In this document: piece after piece, positions 12,701 to 27,700 of the stretch
Numbering within the stretch: position 1 is the first letter of the stretch
Layout of the letters: every line of letters begins with the position of its first letter
Assembly: GCF_018139145.2 (NCBI RefSeq)
Contig: NC_059475.1
Coordinates: forward strand, 9,534,437-9,598,436
DNA from: Gymnogyps californianus
Lineage: Eukaryota > Chordata > Aves > Accipitriformes > Cathartidae
DNA length: 64,000 nt
Reading direction: 5' to 3'
Notes under the pieces: generated by a model
Told to the model about the DNA's origin: nothing
The model's database searches: none
What the model saw: the letters and a program-made list of their open reading frames with translations, nothing else
Made by a program: the position numbers and the translations under genes

Positions 12701-15700
12701 TCTATAGTACGTATGACCGTACATAGCTTGCAAAAGGTTGGGGGCACAGTTGCTTATCTAGTCAGGTATAGAAAAGCACTATTACATGGGAGAAAAGTAT
12801 GCCACACTAGGAGCTACAGAGCACTCAACTAAATTATCAGGATAGTGCTGGAATTTTTAATAAGAACATCCTGTTGTATTCTTTTATTTGTGGCTATTTT
12901 AAATGCTAACACAATTCTAACCACATGCTATATATAGAAGGAGGTACGTATCCTATTCTTCATTCCAGTTATCCTGTCTTAAATGCATTTTACTGATATT
13001 TAAAGAATTACAAGGAATTGGTTGCTTTTTCAGGTTGCCTGTTTAAAATGTATTTTTTACAACTATAGGCTGTAAAACTAATCTTACAGAATATAGATGA
13101 ATTTAGGTATTTCACTGTCAAGTTCTTACAATATGATGATTTTTTCTGTCTTGGAGTTACAGGCAAAAAAACCAGAGGGGTGATTTCTGTTTGTACTTAT
13201 CTGTACAGAAGGAATTACCCTAGGAGTAACCCTTCAAGTTAAGCTGCACGAGTACTATCTGCTCGTTAGAGTACATGTTTCATTCACTGTTCCCACATCA
13301 GTTGTGGATAAATTTCTGTGTAACTACTGTTTGGTGGCTAGGTAAGATGACCAAGCTGGGTCAGGATATTTTCTGCAAGGGACAGGACCTAGTTTGTGGC
13401 ATCATCGTTAGTAGTCCTCACTGGGTTAGAAAGTTCAGGAAAACTAAACTTTAATTCTTCTGAAATCTTAACATGTGAGAATGGACAAAAGAATTTCAGT
13501 CTCTGTAACTGTAACAAGCAGTCCCTTGTAAGGGGTCCTTCATAGTGATGGTACTATTTAGAGAGCCATACTCCTCCTGGCACAGTTGTACTCCCATTGA
13601 TACTAACAACTAAGAAAAGAATTTAAACATTAATTCTAATTGTTTTTAAGTGAATCATTAACAATTTAATCTGCTACAGAGTGTCCCTGCTAGTTTTCAC
13701 AGCAAACAATGTAGAATATAAAAGGCTATTATACTCGCCTGCATCCTATCACTCCTTTCCAATATTTGTCATGCGTCTATATTGTCACAATTCCTGACTT
13801 TGTATATGTTACATCTGTGTTTGAGAATGTTTTGTGTGAAGCAGCACAAACACTGTCTTGTAAAGCTTTTTACGTATACATGCTTTTATTCCATCCAACA
13901 GACTGAGCCTGAAATTATAGAAGAAACAAATGTTGACCGTGTCAATGAGCCTCGGAGTTACACCAGGTCCCGTCAGGCCAAAGGCCACTCGGAGACCTCA
14001 ACACTAAGTTCTCAGCCCTCCATTGATGAGGTTCGACAGCAGATGCATATGCTCTTGGAAGAGGCTTTCAGCCTGGCCTCTGCGGGCCACGGAGGACAGA
14101 GCAGGCAGGAGGCGTACAGCTCAGCACCGCACTTGCCCTACTCGGAGGTTGTGACCAGTGCTCCTGGTACCATGACCCGACCTAGAGGGGGGGTACAGTG
14201 GGTACCCACATACAGACCAGAAATGTATCAGTACAGTTTACCAAGACCAGTAAGTGAAACTTCTCTTTAGTATACTCTAATATCATAAAGATATTTCTTC
14301 TCTGAGACACATTTTTTAAAGAAGTAGCCCCGTTTACATGCTTAAAACCAGATGTAAAGCCACGCTTACAGTAAATCAGTATGGGTAGTGGGGTGTATGT
14401 ACGTATGCTTACCCATACCCATCTCTTGCAGGAAGACCCAGTATCTATTTTAGCAGCAAGGTTGTCTTGTCTAAATTGTGCTTGAGAGAATAGGCTGCAC
14501 TAAGCTCCAGGCTGTTCAACAGATCAAGAACTTGTTTGCATGTCTCCTCCTGTTCACTGAATGCGTATCAGGAAGTAATCTGGTTTTGTAGAACAACTAT
14601 GTAGGCAGCTGGGTGTGAAACACTCAATGCTTCTACATGAGGTCCATCACTGAAGAGCATCATTGCAAGAGAGTGAACCAAGTGTAATAATCACTGACCT
14701 GAAATGTGGGCTGTTACTGATAATCTTGCAGTTATAGCTATTGACTTGGGACTCTAGAGATGGTTTAACTCCACAGGTTTCTTGGTTGACCTTATGTAAG
14801 TTACTCTTTAGCCTTCATTTTTTAGCCTCAAATCGTGGCTAATCTCCTTACCTCACAGAAGTAATAAATGAATTAAGAATTTAAATCCATGGGTGGAAAT
14901 TGTTAATGGAATTTTGTAGGTATCTAGACAGCAGTCGCAGTAGCACTGTGCACACCCTCAGCATGTGAAATCTGAATTCCCACATACGGTATTGTGACAC
15001 TCAGCAACGTATTTTCCTTCTTATATGTCAGGTACAAATCTAAACCAGAGATGATTGCTTTCAGATGAGAAATAACCCATCTATCAATATCAGTGTGAAA
15101 AGTTGTTCATTTTAAGGCTTTTTTTGGTCAGAAACGAATATTTTTTTGAAAGAATGCATTTCAAATTGAGTCCCTTACTCTGGCTAGAATAAGAGGATAA
15201 TGCAGAAAAATGTCCTCAATTCAAAATAACTATTACTATGACTTCCTTCCATGACAATAAAAAAATACATTAAGGGATGCTGCTTCTGAACTACTCTGAA
15301 CATATTTGAAAGCCAATGGCACTGCCTGCAAAGGTTCAGGCTGGTGCTATTTAAATCATGCTAAAGGTTATTTCTGGCACTTTGAAATTGGTCTGATGAA
15401 CTTCATACAGCATATAATCATATTTTATGGTTAGAATTCGATTACAAGCTTAAGAGACAGCTAATGGGTAGTCAAATTACTTTGACACTTCAGAGAGTCT
15501 TTCTAAAATGAAATTAAAAATATTATATGGCGACAGGTTTTAAAAAAATGTAATAGCCATACTTTTTTGGTGAATGCTTCACTGTTTTCTTTCTAAGACT
15601 TATTACTCTTCTAAATCATCTGCATGTTTAGGACCTTTAAGCATTTGCTTATCTTTCTGGCATTTTGAAGATAGTGTCAAAAAATTCCCTGAAGATAGTT

Positions 15701-18700
15701 GATTGCCACAGATTAGGATAGGCACAGGCTGCTGGACTTTGGATAAGGGCTGTTAATTCATAGTTTTCTATGCATTAGTTTCACGAATACGAGCTGTACT
15801 TTAACCACACCATTTACTGGTTTGTTCTCAAATGGGGACGGAGGATTGGAATTGAAAATATCCAGCTGAGATGTGTGTGGGAAGTGACCTGTGGGTAGGA
15901 AAAACATGGAAGAATTACTGCTCTCAGCACCTTAGCAGCTGTTTGCCTGCCTGGGATACCTCCCCTCAGCAGCTTTGGGGGAGATGCTGCAACAGGGAGC
16001 GCTCGGGAGTGGGTTGGCTGACACGTAGAGGTGTCCGGGCTCAGTGAGCTGAGGGGGGAGTGAGCAGCCTCCAGCAGCTTTGGGGATGGGAGGTACCTGA
16101 GCACTGGGATGTTTGTTATATGGGGGAAGATGTTACCGCTGCAAACCAAGAATTATTTATTTTTGCCCTTTCTTAAAATTCAGTTCTTAGTGGCAATTAA
16201 AAGTCAACATTAACAATGCTATTACAATTTGAAATCTGGATTCAAGAGCATTTTGCCTGCTTAGATGGAACAAATGCAGACATTGGCTTTACCGGCAAGT
16301 AGATACAAGGCAAGTATAAAGGTCTTCAGTCCGTCACTCTCTTCTGAGATCTGGGTCTTCACAGTCCAGTTACACTAGACTAAACTTTTTACAAGATCGC
16401 ACAAGATTTCCAGTAACTTGAGTGCTAACATTTATGAAACCTAATGCAAAGGCATTTCATAGGTGATACAAGTGCTGCATAAGATTTCTAGCACAGACGT
16501 GCTCTACCTTTATAACGCACAAATGGTAAACGGATTGAGGCAAAACAGCAAAAATCTGCATGCAAATCTCCATCTTAGTGTTTGCCTCTGTTCCTAAGTA
16601 TTTGTGCCATACGCTTTCAGGGGACCAGAACTACTCTTCAGGTCTATGTTTCTTCAGGTCTCCTCCAAGTTATGGATCTTTGATTTTTTGCAGTCAACTT
16701 CTTGGCTAGTCCCACCATCAAATGATTGTGTATCTGTCCAGAGCGTGCATGGATCTTCTTTTTCCTTTTCCTTTTTCTTTTCCCTTTTGAGGCCTTCTGT
16801 GTTTTTTTTTTTTTTACATGCTAACATTAATACCTAAACTATCTATAGCTCTTGTGAGGGAAGGCCTGTTTGCCAAACCGCAGATGGGTGACCTGGGATA
16901 GCAGGATTCCTTCATATGGGGCTCATGCCTTCTCCTGGCAGAGAAAAGCTAGTAAAATGCAAACTCTTAATGTTGTTCTGGAGCCTCCAAAAATGGGATG
17001 AGCAACACTTGGCTGGGTCCTTGTCATCCAGCTGGTATACTACGACTGGAGGATGGAGTTCTAGTGTTGAGTGTATAACACAACCGCCAGCGTTGTGCCT
17101 TGGCAAATCATGTTACTGCTTTGGAAATTCACGCAGCTGAGCCGAGCAGAGAGCTACGGCCAGGGAAAAAAAGCCTCTTTATTACAAGGCTGGACCAGTT
17201 CCCATTTCTCCTCTTTAGTGCTCTGGAAAGAGGAGTGAGAGTAACAGAGCTCTGGGTCCCAAGGTGAGACCTAGCACCATACAACAGGCACTGATGGACA
17301 GACTTGCAGGCTGAGTGACTGGTAATGCGTCCAAGTCCTCAGAGCTTCTCTTCATTTAGCAGACGTAAAGTGAGAGTATTTTACCAAAGTTCAGCCACTT
17401 TCAATAACAGTTATTAAACTAAGTATAAAACAGGACAGCTAGTAAATCAAAACCAAATCCAGCTGAAATCAATGTTTGCATTATTCCTGGATTGCAATTT
17501 AATAATCAAATAATCAAGTTAGTTAAATCATTCAATGAGTAAACAAAGACACTGCCCTTCTAATTCCTATGGTAAGATGAAAGGAGATGGATATTTCTGT
17601 AATTAGAAGGCAACATTGAATAATTTCACCCAAGACAAATCTGTAAGTTGGAGGTGGTAAAATAGTTTAATACTGCAACCAGGGAAACGTAGCCTTAAAA
17701 GCTAACTGCAAAGTTTCTCCTTTAGACTTCAGTTATTGTGTGCTGATTTAACTTTTCTTTCCTGCATCCTGACAGGCGGTACCTTAGACTTCTGTGGGTT
17801 GTAGAAGACACTGGTGCAGGTGTCTGCTGGTGGCTGGACTTCATCTTCCAGAGGGTTGTGTTGTATGTTTCCTGGGCCCAAAGGCTGAAGCTTCTCTGCT
17901 AACTCCACATTACTTTTTAAAATTCTTCAGTGGTTCTCTTTTTAAATTGTCAGTGGTTTAGCCACAACAGATTCCTTCACTGGCATTTCTTCCTGAAAGG
18001 GTGGCGTGGGGTCTGCAGTCTGGTACCTGTGCAGTCTGTCCTGAATATCAGATTTGATTACTTCTGCCAGTGATTGTTATAGCCTTTGTATTATACAAGT
18101 CCTCATTTTTCAACAAAATAGAGTTTGGAATCCATGCAGAATGTTTCTCTTTTTCAGTTGTTTTGGTTTTCATTGTTTGGTTTTTTTTGGCGAACAACAA
18201 AAGTGCTGCAACTTTTTTTTTTAAAAGGATAAACTCATTTTGAAGAATAAAATCAGGCAAATTTTCTGTGAAATCAGCTTTTTTTTTTTTTTCCTGATTG
18301 GATTTACAACAGTGTACAAATTTCAGTGAAGTGACTTTATTTCTACAATCATGCCAGTTAGCCTAGAACCTAAGGGCTCATCTAAATCTATAATAGACAC
18401 GCCTCTATAGTAAAACTTTGGTTTAATTTAGCCTCTGAACGTTTTTTTCCATTTGTGTGTTGCATGCAGGAAAACACTAATGCCCCAGCCCATCAGAGAA
18501 ATTCTAGAAATTTTATTGGAGCTCCCTCTCATAACCATTTTGGTGTCTGTGGAAGCTTAGCACAAAGAGGACTGACTGCCGTCCCCCAGGACGGACTGTT
18601 CCTCGGCATGGTGTAGCAGATCTTCTAACAGGATTTTTTACCTTAACAGGATTCCCTCTGCCCAGCCATTGGCAAAATATTACCACTCACTCAAAATTGT

Positions 18701-21700
18701 TCATCTCCTACGTAAGCAGCAAAATAAGTGCTTCACTTTTCTATTTTACTTTTTTCCCCAAAATTTTCAGTGCAAGTCACAGCATGTTTGTGAACTGTTC
18801 TTTGTGATCCCTTAAAATGCCTCCTTTGATGTTCATATTCCAAAGCACATCCACTAACACACAAGAGAAAACCTAAATCTACCTCTGTGCGTCTGTCTAC
18901 CCTGTTACACCCAAACAGTATCTGGAGTCACCGACCACTCTGAAACATTAGCTCATGTGCTGTTGCTTTAAAATAGGGGGGAAAAAAAGAATTTCATGCT
19001 TGGTACAAATGCATGCTGAGAGCAAGATGTGGGATGAAAGGCTTGTGGAGCCAGAAGGTTCAGCCTGTGAGAGCACTGCCAGGTTTTCAGATATACAGAA
19101 GAGGCACTGCAGATCATTTCAAGTCCAGCACTATTAGGAGGAATCTAATTGAGGTTTCCTTTGATGCGAATAGCATTTGTTTTTTTCTATACAGTTTTTT
19201 CATTAAAAATCAGTATTTCTAACCCCTGGATAGGAAACGTACCATTGCCTTTTTAGATTTTTTTTTTTCACCTAAATATAGAAATACTTTAAATACCATT
19301 GTAGCATGGTGAAAGTAAATATTAGGAGACTTTGTAGGTGGCATGAAAGGAAAAATGATTTTCATAGAGATGCCTTTGAGGGACTCTACCCTGCTTTAAA
19401 AGTGGTGGCAGTGAGAGGCGGGAGAAAGATGCTTGGTCTGTATTGCTTTTCCCTTAGAGACACTAACATCAAAAGTCAGTATTTGATAAGTTACCGTTCC
19501 TCTGTGTTAACCCAGTTTTGCAGCTATTTGAGAAAGAAGGTATTGGAACACTGTCTAAATGTGTAATTTTTAAAGATGATTACTGAAAGTAGTGTTTTTT
19601 GATATTTAGTGTGGGCTTTATATTGCCAAATTCAAACCTAAGTGTAGGTGTTAAGTCTGAGCTAGTCATGTAAATCCTGTAGGCTCTTTCTACAGGCAGG
19701 AGATAGAGAGTGACTCATCCCATGGTAACGTGTTTTTAGCTTTCTCTGCTGTTTGTGGAGGAAGCTTCTCTGGCTAAACCAGACACTTCTTGTTTAGAGG
19801 GCCCAAGTCCCACCATTGGACTTTGGACTCTAGTTTTTCTCAAAATGACTATGTCTTGATACTGCACAGCCTCCCCATAATTTGTTATTTGCTATTGCTC
19901 TGATCTTATCTTTAATCCTGTGCGTCGCTCTGAAGCATCGTCAATAAAAGCATAATTAAAAAAAAACCAACCCCAAAACACAATGTGTTGAAGTGTCAAT
20001 GAAGTGCTAGAAAGGTATCATTCCTCTGTCTTTAAGTATATTTAGCAAAATTATGACCTCTAATCTATAGCAGTACAAAGAATTTAGAAGAGAAATTTTG
20101 TCCTGCATGTAATTTCTTGGGTGCCATGGGTTTCATGCACACGATTACTTGTCCTTCACATGTATTAGTGATGAAATCCAGAATTACTATGGGCAAGATG
20201 CTTAATTTTGTGACTTAGTGGGTTGGTCCTGTGTTCCTCTGAATTACTCTGCTTTTTTAGAACTGTTTGAGACCTTCGTTATTGCTTTAGGAAGTTACAG
20301 AGCTTGGGGTTTTTGTGAAGAATTTCTTTTCATCCCTTCAAGGCTGAAAGGAAGAGGTTGAAATATGCATTGCTTACAGGCACCTTCACTTCACTAGATG
20401 CTCCTCTGAGGACGCTTTCTGAATGTTTAAAATAGTTTGTTTCTGGAGGAAGCGAAAATACTGAGATCTTTTTCCTGTGGGTCCAAAGCAGCTGTTGAGT
20501 CTCACATAATTATAACAGATCTGCTTTGCCAGCAAGGTTACAAATGTCACAGAGACAGTGTTTAATACCTTTTATTTTAATTAGACTTCATCTTGGCTCT
20601 GGACTCATTTGTTCATGTTTTCTTCCACATCCTAAAATCACCCAAGCACTGTAAATTCTCAAATAAAATGCGATTACTATTGATGCCACAAAAAGTTAAC
20701 TTCCTGTTGGCCGGCACGTGAAGCAGGTATTTAATTTCTGACTTTCTTTTGGTTTTTAATTTGACTGAGATCTATTGGTGTTTCAGAAAATATTTATTTT
20801 TCTCCTTTACAGGCTTATAGATTTTCTCAGCTTCCTGAGATGGTAATGGGTTCTCCTCCTCCTCCTGTCCCTCCCAGAACAGGTCCTGTGGCTGTTGCCT
20901 CTCTCAGGAGGTATTTATCTGTTGTTTTATTTTAGGTATGATCTCTAAAAACCACTGTTGTTATAAGAACTGGGGCAAACCCTGAAGGGGCACTTACAAG
21001 GCACTTATAAAGACACATTCATGAAATTGGAAACGTTTTTATTTCATTTTAACACGAAGAGGAAAGGAATAACAATGAATTTTCTCTTCTATTGGCTAAT
21101 CAGTTTCAATAAAATTAGGAAATCCAGGCTCCAATGTCTTTTAAAATATGCTTTGCCTCAACTCACATAATGGCGTATTGTATTGCAGATGTGTGGTAGA
21201 TAGTTCGCACTGTCAGTCTCCCCGCTTTTCTCTATTGTGGGGTTGGATGAATTGTAAGATGTTTCTCAGTACCCCGGGTCCGGGGATTCCTGCCTAGCTT
21301 TCGGATATCTCATACCTGTGTTTCTGAAGCCAAATACATGCAAAAGCCTGACTGCCTTAGCTCAGTGCATACATTTTGCCTCCTCTTCACAGTAAGGCAC
21401 TCAAGGCATTCCTCACAGTAAGGCACAAAATGCATTTCAAGGAATTTTTACACTTCTGTGGTGGATGAACTCATTTAGCCTTCAGTGCTGTGCTGTTAGG
21501 TACTGCCTGGTGCCAACTGCAATTTCAGGCACCGCAGGCATGCTGAGAGTTGCCGTGGAGCACCGAGGCCAAGGGAAACTTTTCTGAGTGGCTGCTAACG
21601 ATATCGTAACTACATCCAAATATTCAGGATACAGACACTGTCTGTTGACATATTCTTGTTCATCCATTACATTTTAGCTCTAAAGCAACTGGGACACACC

Positions 21701-24700
21701 ATTTCAAAAGATGTTAGTACTTCCCAAGTGCGGTTAACGTTACTTACCGTAGTAGTCTCCTACTAGATGATACCATGTCACATATACAGTAGTAATATGG
21801 TATTGTCTGCAGTCTTGTGTTGATGAACTATGGTAAAGCTCTGGTTTTTGTGTTGCATGTCACAGGCATTTGTTTGAAGCAGCAAGCAAAGGCTCTATGC
21901 AATAGTAGTAACATGCTTTGGCAAAGTAGCAACCAGGCTAAAGAAGTTGTTCTCAGACTTCTCCAGACTTATTTTTCTCCAGTTGTTCTCCAAACTTCTG
22001 TCATGCCAGAGCAAAATCAGATAGTTCATTCCTAGCTGGCTTGTCATACAAGCTGATAGGCTTGTATGTGGCTATGAATCTCATCTGTCAGTCAGAATGA
22101 CAAAAGTTTCTATTTTTTTCTTTCTTAATGCACAGGTCTACATCAGATATTGGCAGCAAAGTGAGAATACCTGAGTCCAGTGGGGCAGATCAGGTCCAGC
22201 ATCATGATCAGGCATCTTTTGCGCCTGGTTCGAGAACTCCGATGTCTGTTGGTCCACTTGATCAATCAGCTTTTCACTCAGGTGAAAAAATAGTGCAGAC
22301 CCAACTTGCAGCTTTGAGAGCCTCACAATTTATTTTGCATATAAATGAATGTATGTATGTAGCAAATACAAGTGATTATTTGGAGAAAGACTGTATTAGG
22401 TGTTTTTTCCTGGTGCAACTGAAGGAGACCTACAAAGGATTGCTCCTTTGTAAATGCACCATCAGCTGCATTGTAAAATACTACTCATCCTGCAGAAGCA
22501 CCAGGAAACGGTCATTTCTGAAGGTAAGATCCTGCAGTAACGCACCAGATGCTCTTTGTTCAAGTATGGCATTCTGCTGGCTCACTGGTAAGGACTCTGA
22601 ATTATTAAAGCCCAGTAAAACAGTTCATCTGTACCACAAAATCCAGTGGAATTTTTCGGGCTGGTACAGAGGGTGTTGGCTGGCAAAAGCAGAAGTTGCA
22701 GCATTGGGACTGCTGCGTGACTTGCATGTTGTGTTGTACCATGTACAGAAACAACCAAGGCAGGAGAGATGGGTAACGGGGTTCTGAGGGGAATGGAGAA
22801 ATGAGGTGGATCCTTCCATAATTTTATCAGTCAAGAACATCAGGCCAACTGCTTGAAAACAGAGTAAGTACAATGGAGCTGTAAGTAGTACTGCAGAAGG
22901 AGGCTTAATGGCATTCAGCTCTGCTTAGTTTGTAAGGAAAGGGAGGAAAAACAAGTGGACATGAAGAACAGCACGTGCGAGACTGAGGTTTTCCAGCCTG
23001 ACTGTGGGATGAGTTTTATGACTCCCTATTTCCTCTCGAGAAACTTAACCCCTAGTCTTGTCACAACAGTGGGCTGCTGAGGGGGTAAGTTGAAGATATG
23101 TGCCCGCTTCCCTTCAAAACACAAGGCAGCAGTGCTTTTGCATAGTCAAAGGTAATCCGTTAGCTTGTCTCCCCTCCTATTTTGGAGAACGTAGTTCCTG
23201 CTCAAGTGCAGAACTTGTTTTGGGTCTAAATGTCCCAGTTTTAAAGGCCTAGTGAGTTCCTGTCCTTTTGATATGGATTTTGTTTATGTATGAATTGATT
23301 TAATCATGAGATTAAGCTGATACACTGTTTTGATGGTATCTGGATAACATTTAGCTGGGAAAATATTTGAAATAACATATTTTGTCAATGAGAAGCTTTC
23401 TTGAAGAGCTATAGAAAAGACCTTACAAGATTAAAAAAATTTTACATGGTCAGTTCAAAGTTTTGAAATTAGTAGGTTTATTAGATATTGCTCTGTTAAT
23501 CTGCCAGAAAAATTTCTCTTAGCTTCCTCAGAAGTAATAGTTATCTGCATTGTATTCAACATCTTCTACTGAGAATAATAATGTGGATATGCAAATCTGT
23601 TGTCAATTAATTAAATATAGTAGGTTTGAAGGATCCATTCGACTCTCACTTCTTGTCATACCTTCTGCAAACGGTGCATGTGAATCTGAAAAGAGCAGAC
23701 ACTCACCCTTTCATTTTAAAGCATTTCGAGCTATAAAATATGCCACACTACGAAGAGCTCTTTCTTCATGCCTGCAGTAATGTGTTCTGTGTGACAGACT
23801 TTTTTATCATTTCCAGTGATGTGGAGATTTTATTGTTGTATGTTAAAAACAGGTATGTTGTGTTACCACTGAAGAGTGGCTGCATTTCAGCAGAGACAAA
23901 GTGACCTTCGTGTACATTGTGGAGTTTGCCAGAATAATTCAGGGGGTAGTTGGAGGAAACTTTTGTATATGATAGATGCTACAAAAGGCTGTAATATAGG
24001 GAAAGACAAGGAGAGTTGTGAGGAACCTGCAACTGTAATACAAGGATTTCTAATGTTCTGATAGGAAAATAAATTTTTATTGCCTCAATGCATGAAGAAA
24101 CGTTGCTGCAAGTGCTGATTTGGCATGAAACGGCCTAAAGTTGCTCTCATGCAGCCCATCAATATCAGCTCTAAGATACTGATGTTGCAATAAGAATTGG
24201 GATAAGGTATTACATCAGCCAATTGAGTGTTCATTTTGAATAGTAGCTCAATTTGGTTAAATTAAAAGAGCATTTTGGTGTAGAAGCCATGTGTCATCTA
24301 CAGGAGCTGCACTTTCTTCTCGATACCCGTCTGAAGAATACTTATTTCCAGCCTTGCTAACTCATTTAAAATAGCAAACCTTGTGCTGTCTGTGACCTGG
24401 GAAGAACAAAGATCGCCCACACCTCTTCTCTTAGCCCACCTCCTTCCAAACCAAGGGGCTGGGGGAACTGGGATAGAGGTCCTGTGAGATACCCTGTGGC
24501 TACCTGCCATGCAGCCATACATCATAGATCTGACTGGTCCATAGCAACTCCATGGTGACTGCTTCTCTGATGGCTGAGTGACTCCAGCATCCTCCCTGAC
24601 ATAGGTGAAAAGGTGCTACAACCCAATATCAAAATGAAAGCTAGGACTTAATCCCTAACAGTAGAAAACACTGTGTAAATGCCAAGCATAACACAGAAGT

Positions 24701-27700
24701 TTTTAGTCCATATTTTGGATGACATATCCCTCATTTTTCTTCTTATATATATATTTTTTTTTTTTCTTTTTGAAACAGTGTTGAAACAGATGATATGTTT
24801 CTGCTCTGGAGAGAGTTGTGCTACAAAATATATTTTTCTCCTCTTCACAAGCCCTGATTGCTTCCATAGCCCTTCTGGCCTAGAACTACATGGGAGATCA
24901 TTGAGAACTTATAAATCGCTGTTTTTGTGGAGACTGCTTTGGGGATGGGTGTCACTGTTCGAGTATTTCTATCTCTGTGCATGTGCCTGTGCAGTGTTCC
25001 CAGTATCTATTAGAGTAGGCAGCATAACCCTCTTGCAGAGTGTTCAGGAGCAAGGATGTGCAAGGGCTGTAAATGACATTCCGGGGGGCAGATATTTGAA
25101 GCAGCCAGTAAGTGATGTTAATTTCTATCAGTTATTCTCTGTATGAAGTTTGGGGGAATGCCCATGTCTTGCCATTTTGTTGGCATCTCTTACACAGGAG
25201 CATCATATCTACTGAGGGCAATTAGTGGCAATATTCAAATGATGTGTTGTTGGAAGGGAGAAGTAGTGTATTTTCTCTGCATTGACTCTAGTACAGAGCC
25301 AGTGCCCATCTATCCAATGTTACTGGACTTCCATTCCTCAGTGAAAATGCCTGAGTTATACTTTGTGTTCTTATGGGGATTACTGGCTCTTCCGCTTTCA
25401 CATAAATTATGTTCTTTTTGCTATATTCTGTGCATCTGAAAAGTAAAATACGTGTCCATGCATTATAACTGAGTACTCAAAACACACCGTCCACATGCTT
25501 TGTTTACTACCTGATAAAGATGATATAGAGCTTTCCCACCCAGGATTTTGTGACATTAGTGTAGCTGTGGTACATTGCTAGTGTCTGCCTTCACATGTAA
25601 ATAGACACTAGAGGAAGGAAGTCTTACCAGACAAGCAAGTTGTTTGTATTTTATTCTAAACTTCGTAAATGCATGGAGTTATGATGGCTTCTCTCAAGGG
25701 AAATAGTGGGAGCGTGTGAGAAGATGCTGGTCTTCCAGACAGCCTAGTTATATCCTGTGGATAATCTGAGTAATTGCAGCAAGAACCACATTGTTCTCTG
25801 CATCTCTGTGAGCCCCAGTTATAAACCCTACCTGAAAGAGCAGATGTAACCACATCCAGAGATTTGGGTGAACCTCATCCTAGGAAGGCTGGTTTCTCCC
25901 ACCCAACTTGGAGTATGATAGTGGAATTTTAGCAGAAGGCTTCCTGGACATCCCTATGCATACATCTTGATCAAGACATGATAAAACAGATTTCACGTCA
26001 ACAAGTTTCCTTGGTAATATTTAAGTCGTAGCTGCATAATTTATTGCAGTCATAGACTGTTCCTGGAACAGGAATTCAGCAGGTAAAGCCTTGGTATTTT
26101 TTATGGAAGCATTGAAGTTTTATGATGGGGTTGTTGAGCTTACAGCCTTTTAAATGTATCATCACACTCATTTTTGTAGGTTTTGTGCCTAGAGATATTA
26201 AGACAGTTCTACTGTGTAAACTGAATGCTCTATAACCTGCTGTTGAAAAGAAAGATGCACTACTCTAAAACCCATGGTAACAACAGCTAAAAATTGAATA
26301 CAAGGAAGCAAATGTAAGAGGAAAAAAAGCCTTTTTTTCCTAATGATTCAAAGTTTTGATGAAGATCAGTTGTTACAAGGATCAAGTCCTAAGTCCTCAT
26401 ATCTTTATCTGAAGGCTGTGCATGATTATATAGACAACTGCAAATCTTGCCTTCTCCAGTATTTCCCAGCATTATAGAGATGTTCTAGTCAGATGGTGGG
26501 AGCCTTACATCCAACCGATGGTAATCCCATTCTCACCAATTAAAAAAAAAAAAAAAAAAAAGAAAAAGACTGGGGCCAGTTACTTCATAAGCATTATCTT
26601 CTAATTTGTAACTGAAAATGTCAGCTATTAATTATATCTACTTTCTTTCTTAATAGGAAATACTGTACCAGCAGTGTTTGCCATACCAGCAGCAAACCGA
26701 CCTGGCTTCACAGGCTATTTTATCCCAACACCACCCACCGCATACAGGAACCAAGCCTGGATGCCCTATGCTGGAGACAATGAATTACCAGGACAGTGGG
26801 CAGACTCAGTAAGCATCCTTGCTTTTCTAACTACATATGTTTTCTGTGATTTGCAGAGGAGGGGTTTTAAGCAATGCTAAGTGATCAGCAAAGAATCCGA
26901 GCAAGATAATTCTTCCTTGAATGGTAATAATCTCTAGTAGTGAAAAGCTATGAGAGGGGGCATAGATACTTTAGCTGTCCATCCCATGAACTGTAAGTAA
27001 CGTCTTTTAGAGAGTTAAATCATTCACTAGGTTAGGGGCTGGCACCCATTCAAAGTTGATGGGTTAGGTACCACTTTTCTTTCCCAAGACAGAGGTTAAA
27101 TATTTGGATATGCACGTGGCAGGAGTAGGTGATGCTGCCTCTCGAGGTGGCCTTGTGCTGTTTGGAAGCTGGGGAGCATCTTTCCCTCCTGGAGGCTTCT
27201 CTCACGACAGCCCAGCTCCCGAATGCTAGCTCCCGGCTCTGCCGCAGCCCTGCTGTGCAGTGTTTCAAGTCCTCCTGCAGGCTGCCGTGACAGATCACGA
27301 ATTAAATAATTAATTGCACAATTCTAGTCTGGGACAGATGTAATTTTTAGCCCAAAGTATACCTATATTTTAAAGAAATAAAGTTGAGACATCCTAAAAT
27401 GAATTGCAGTAGTTTATCATGTTTGAAACAATTTCTAAAATTCAGGGCTTTTTTTCCACTAGGAAAAAAAAGATCAATTCTGCTGCTTGAGCTCACATCT
27501 GGTATTTATGCAGAACCAATTCAGCCAAACAAACTGGGAGATGGGTTCTATTTCCTTGTGCATATCATCAACAGAATATTTTAGTGAATTGCAGTTGGAG
27601 TCTAATAGTTGGCTTTGAGCAGCTAAGCAAGAGACAACACAGTCATATAAATGTTCCTGGGGGCGGCTATTTGTTGCCAAATCTTTATCACTGCTCCTGA

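Noticed and set aside
15814..16149. 111-codon open frame on the - strand in an intron
   Set aside because: No similarity, no partner exons and antisense to the host gene; it is the result of a local GC-rich patch.
24679..25146. 155-codon open frame in a KIAA1549L intron
   Set aside because: It begins in a T-rich low-complexity stretch (Phe/Leu/Ile run) and has no recognisable domain or splice context.
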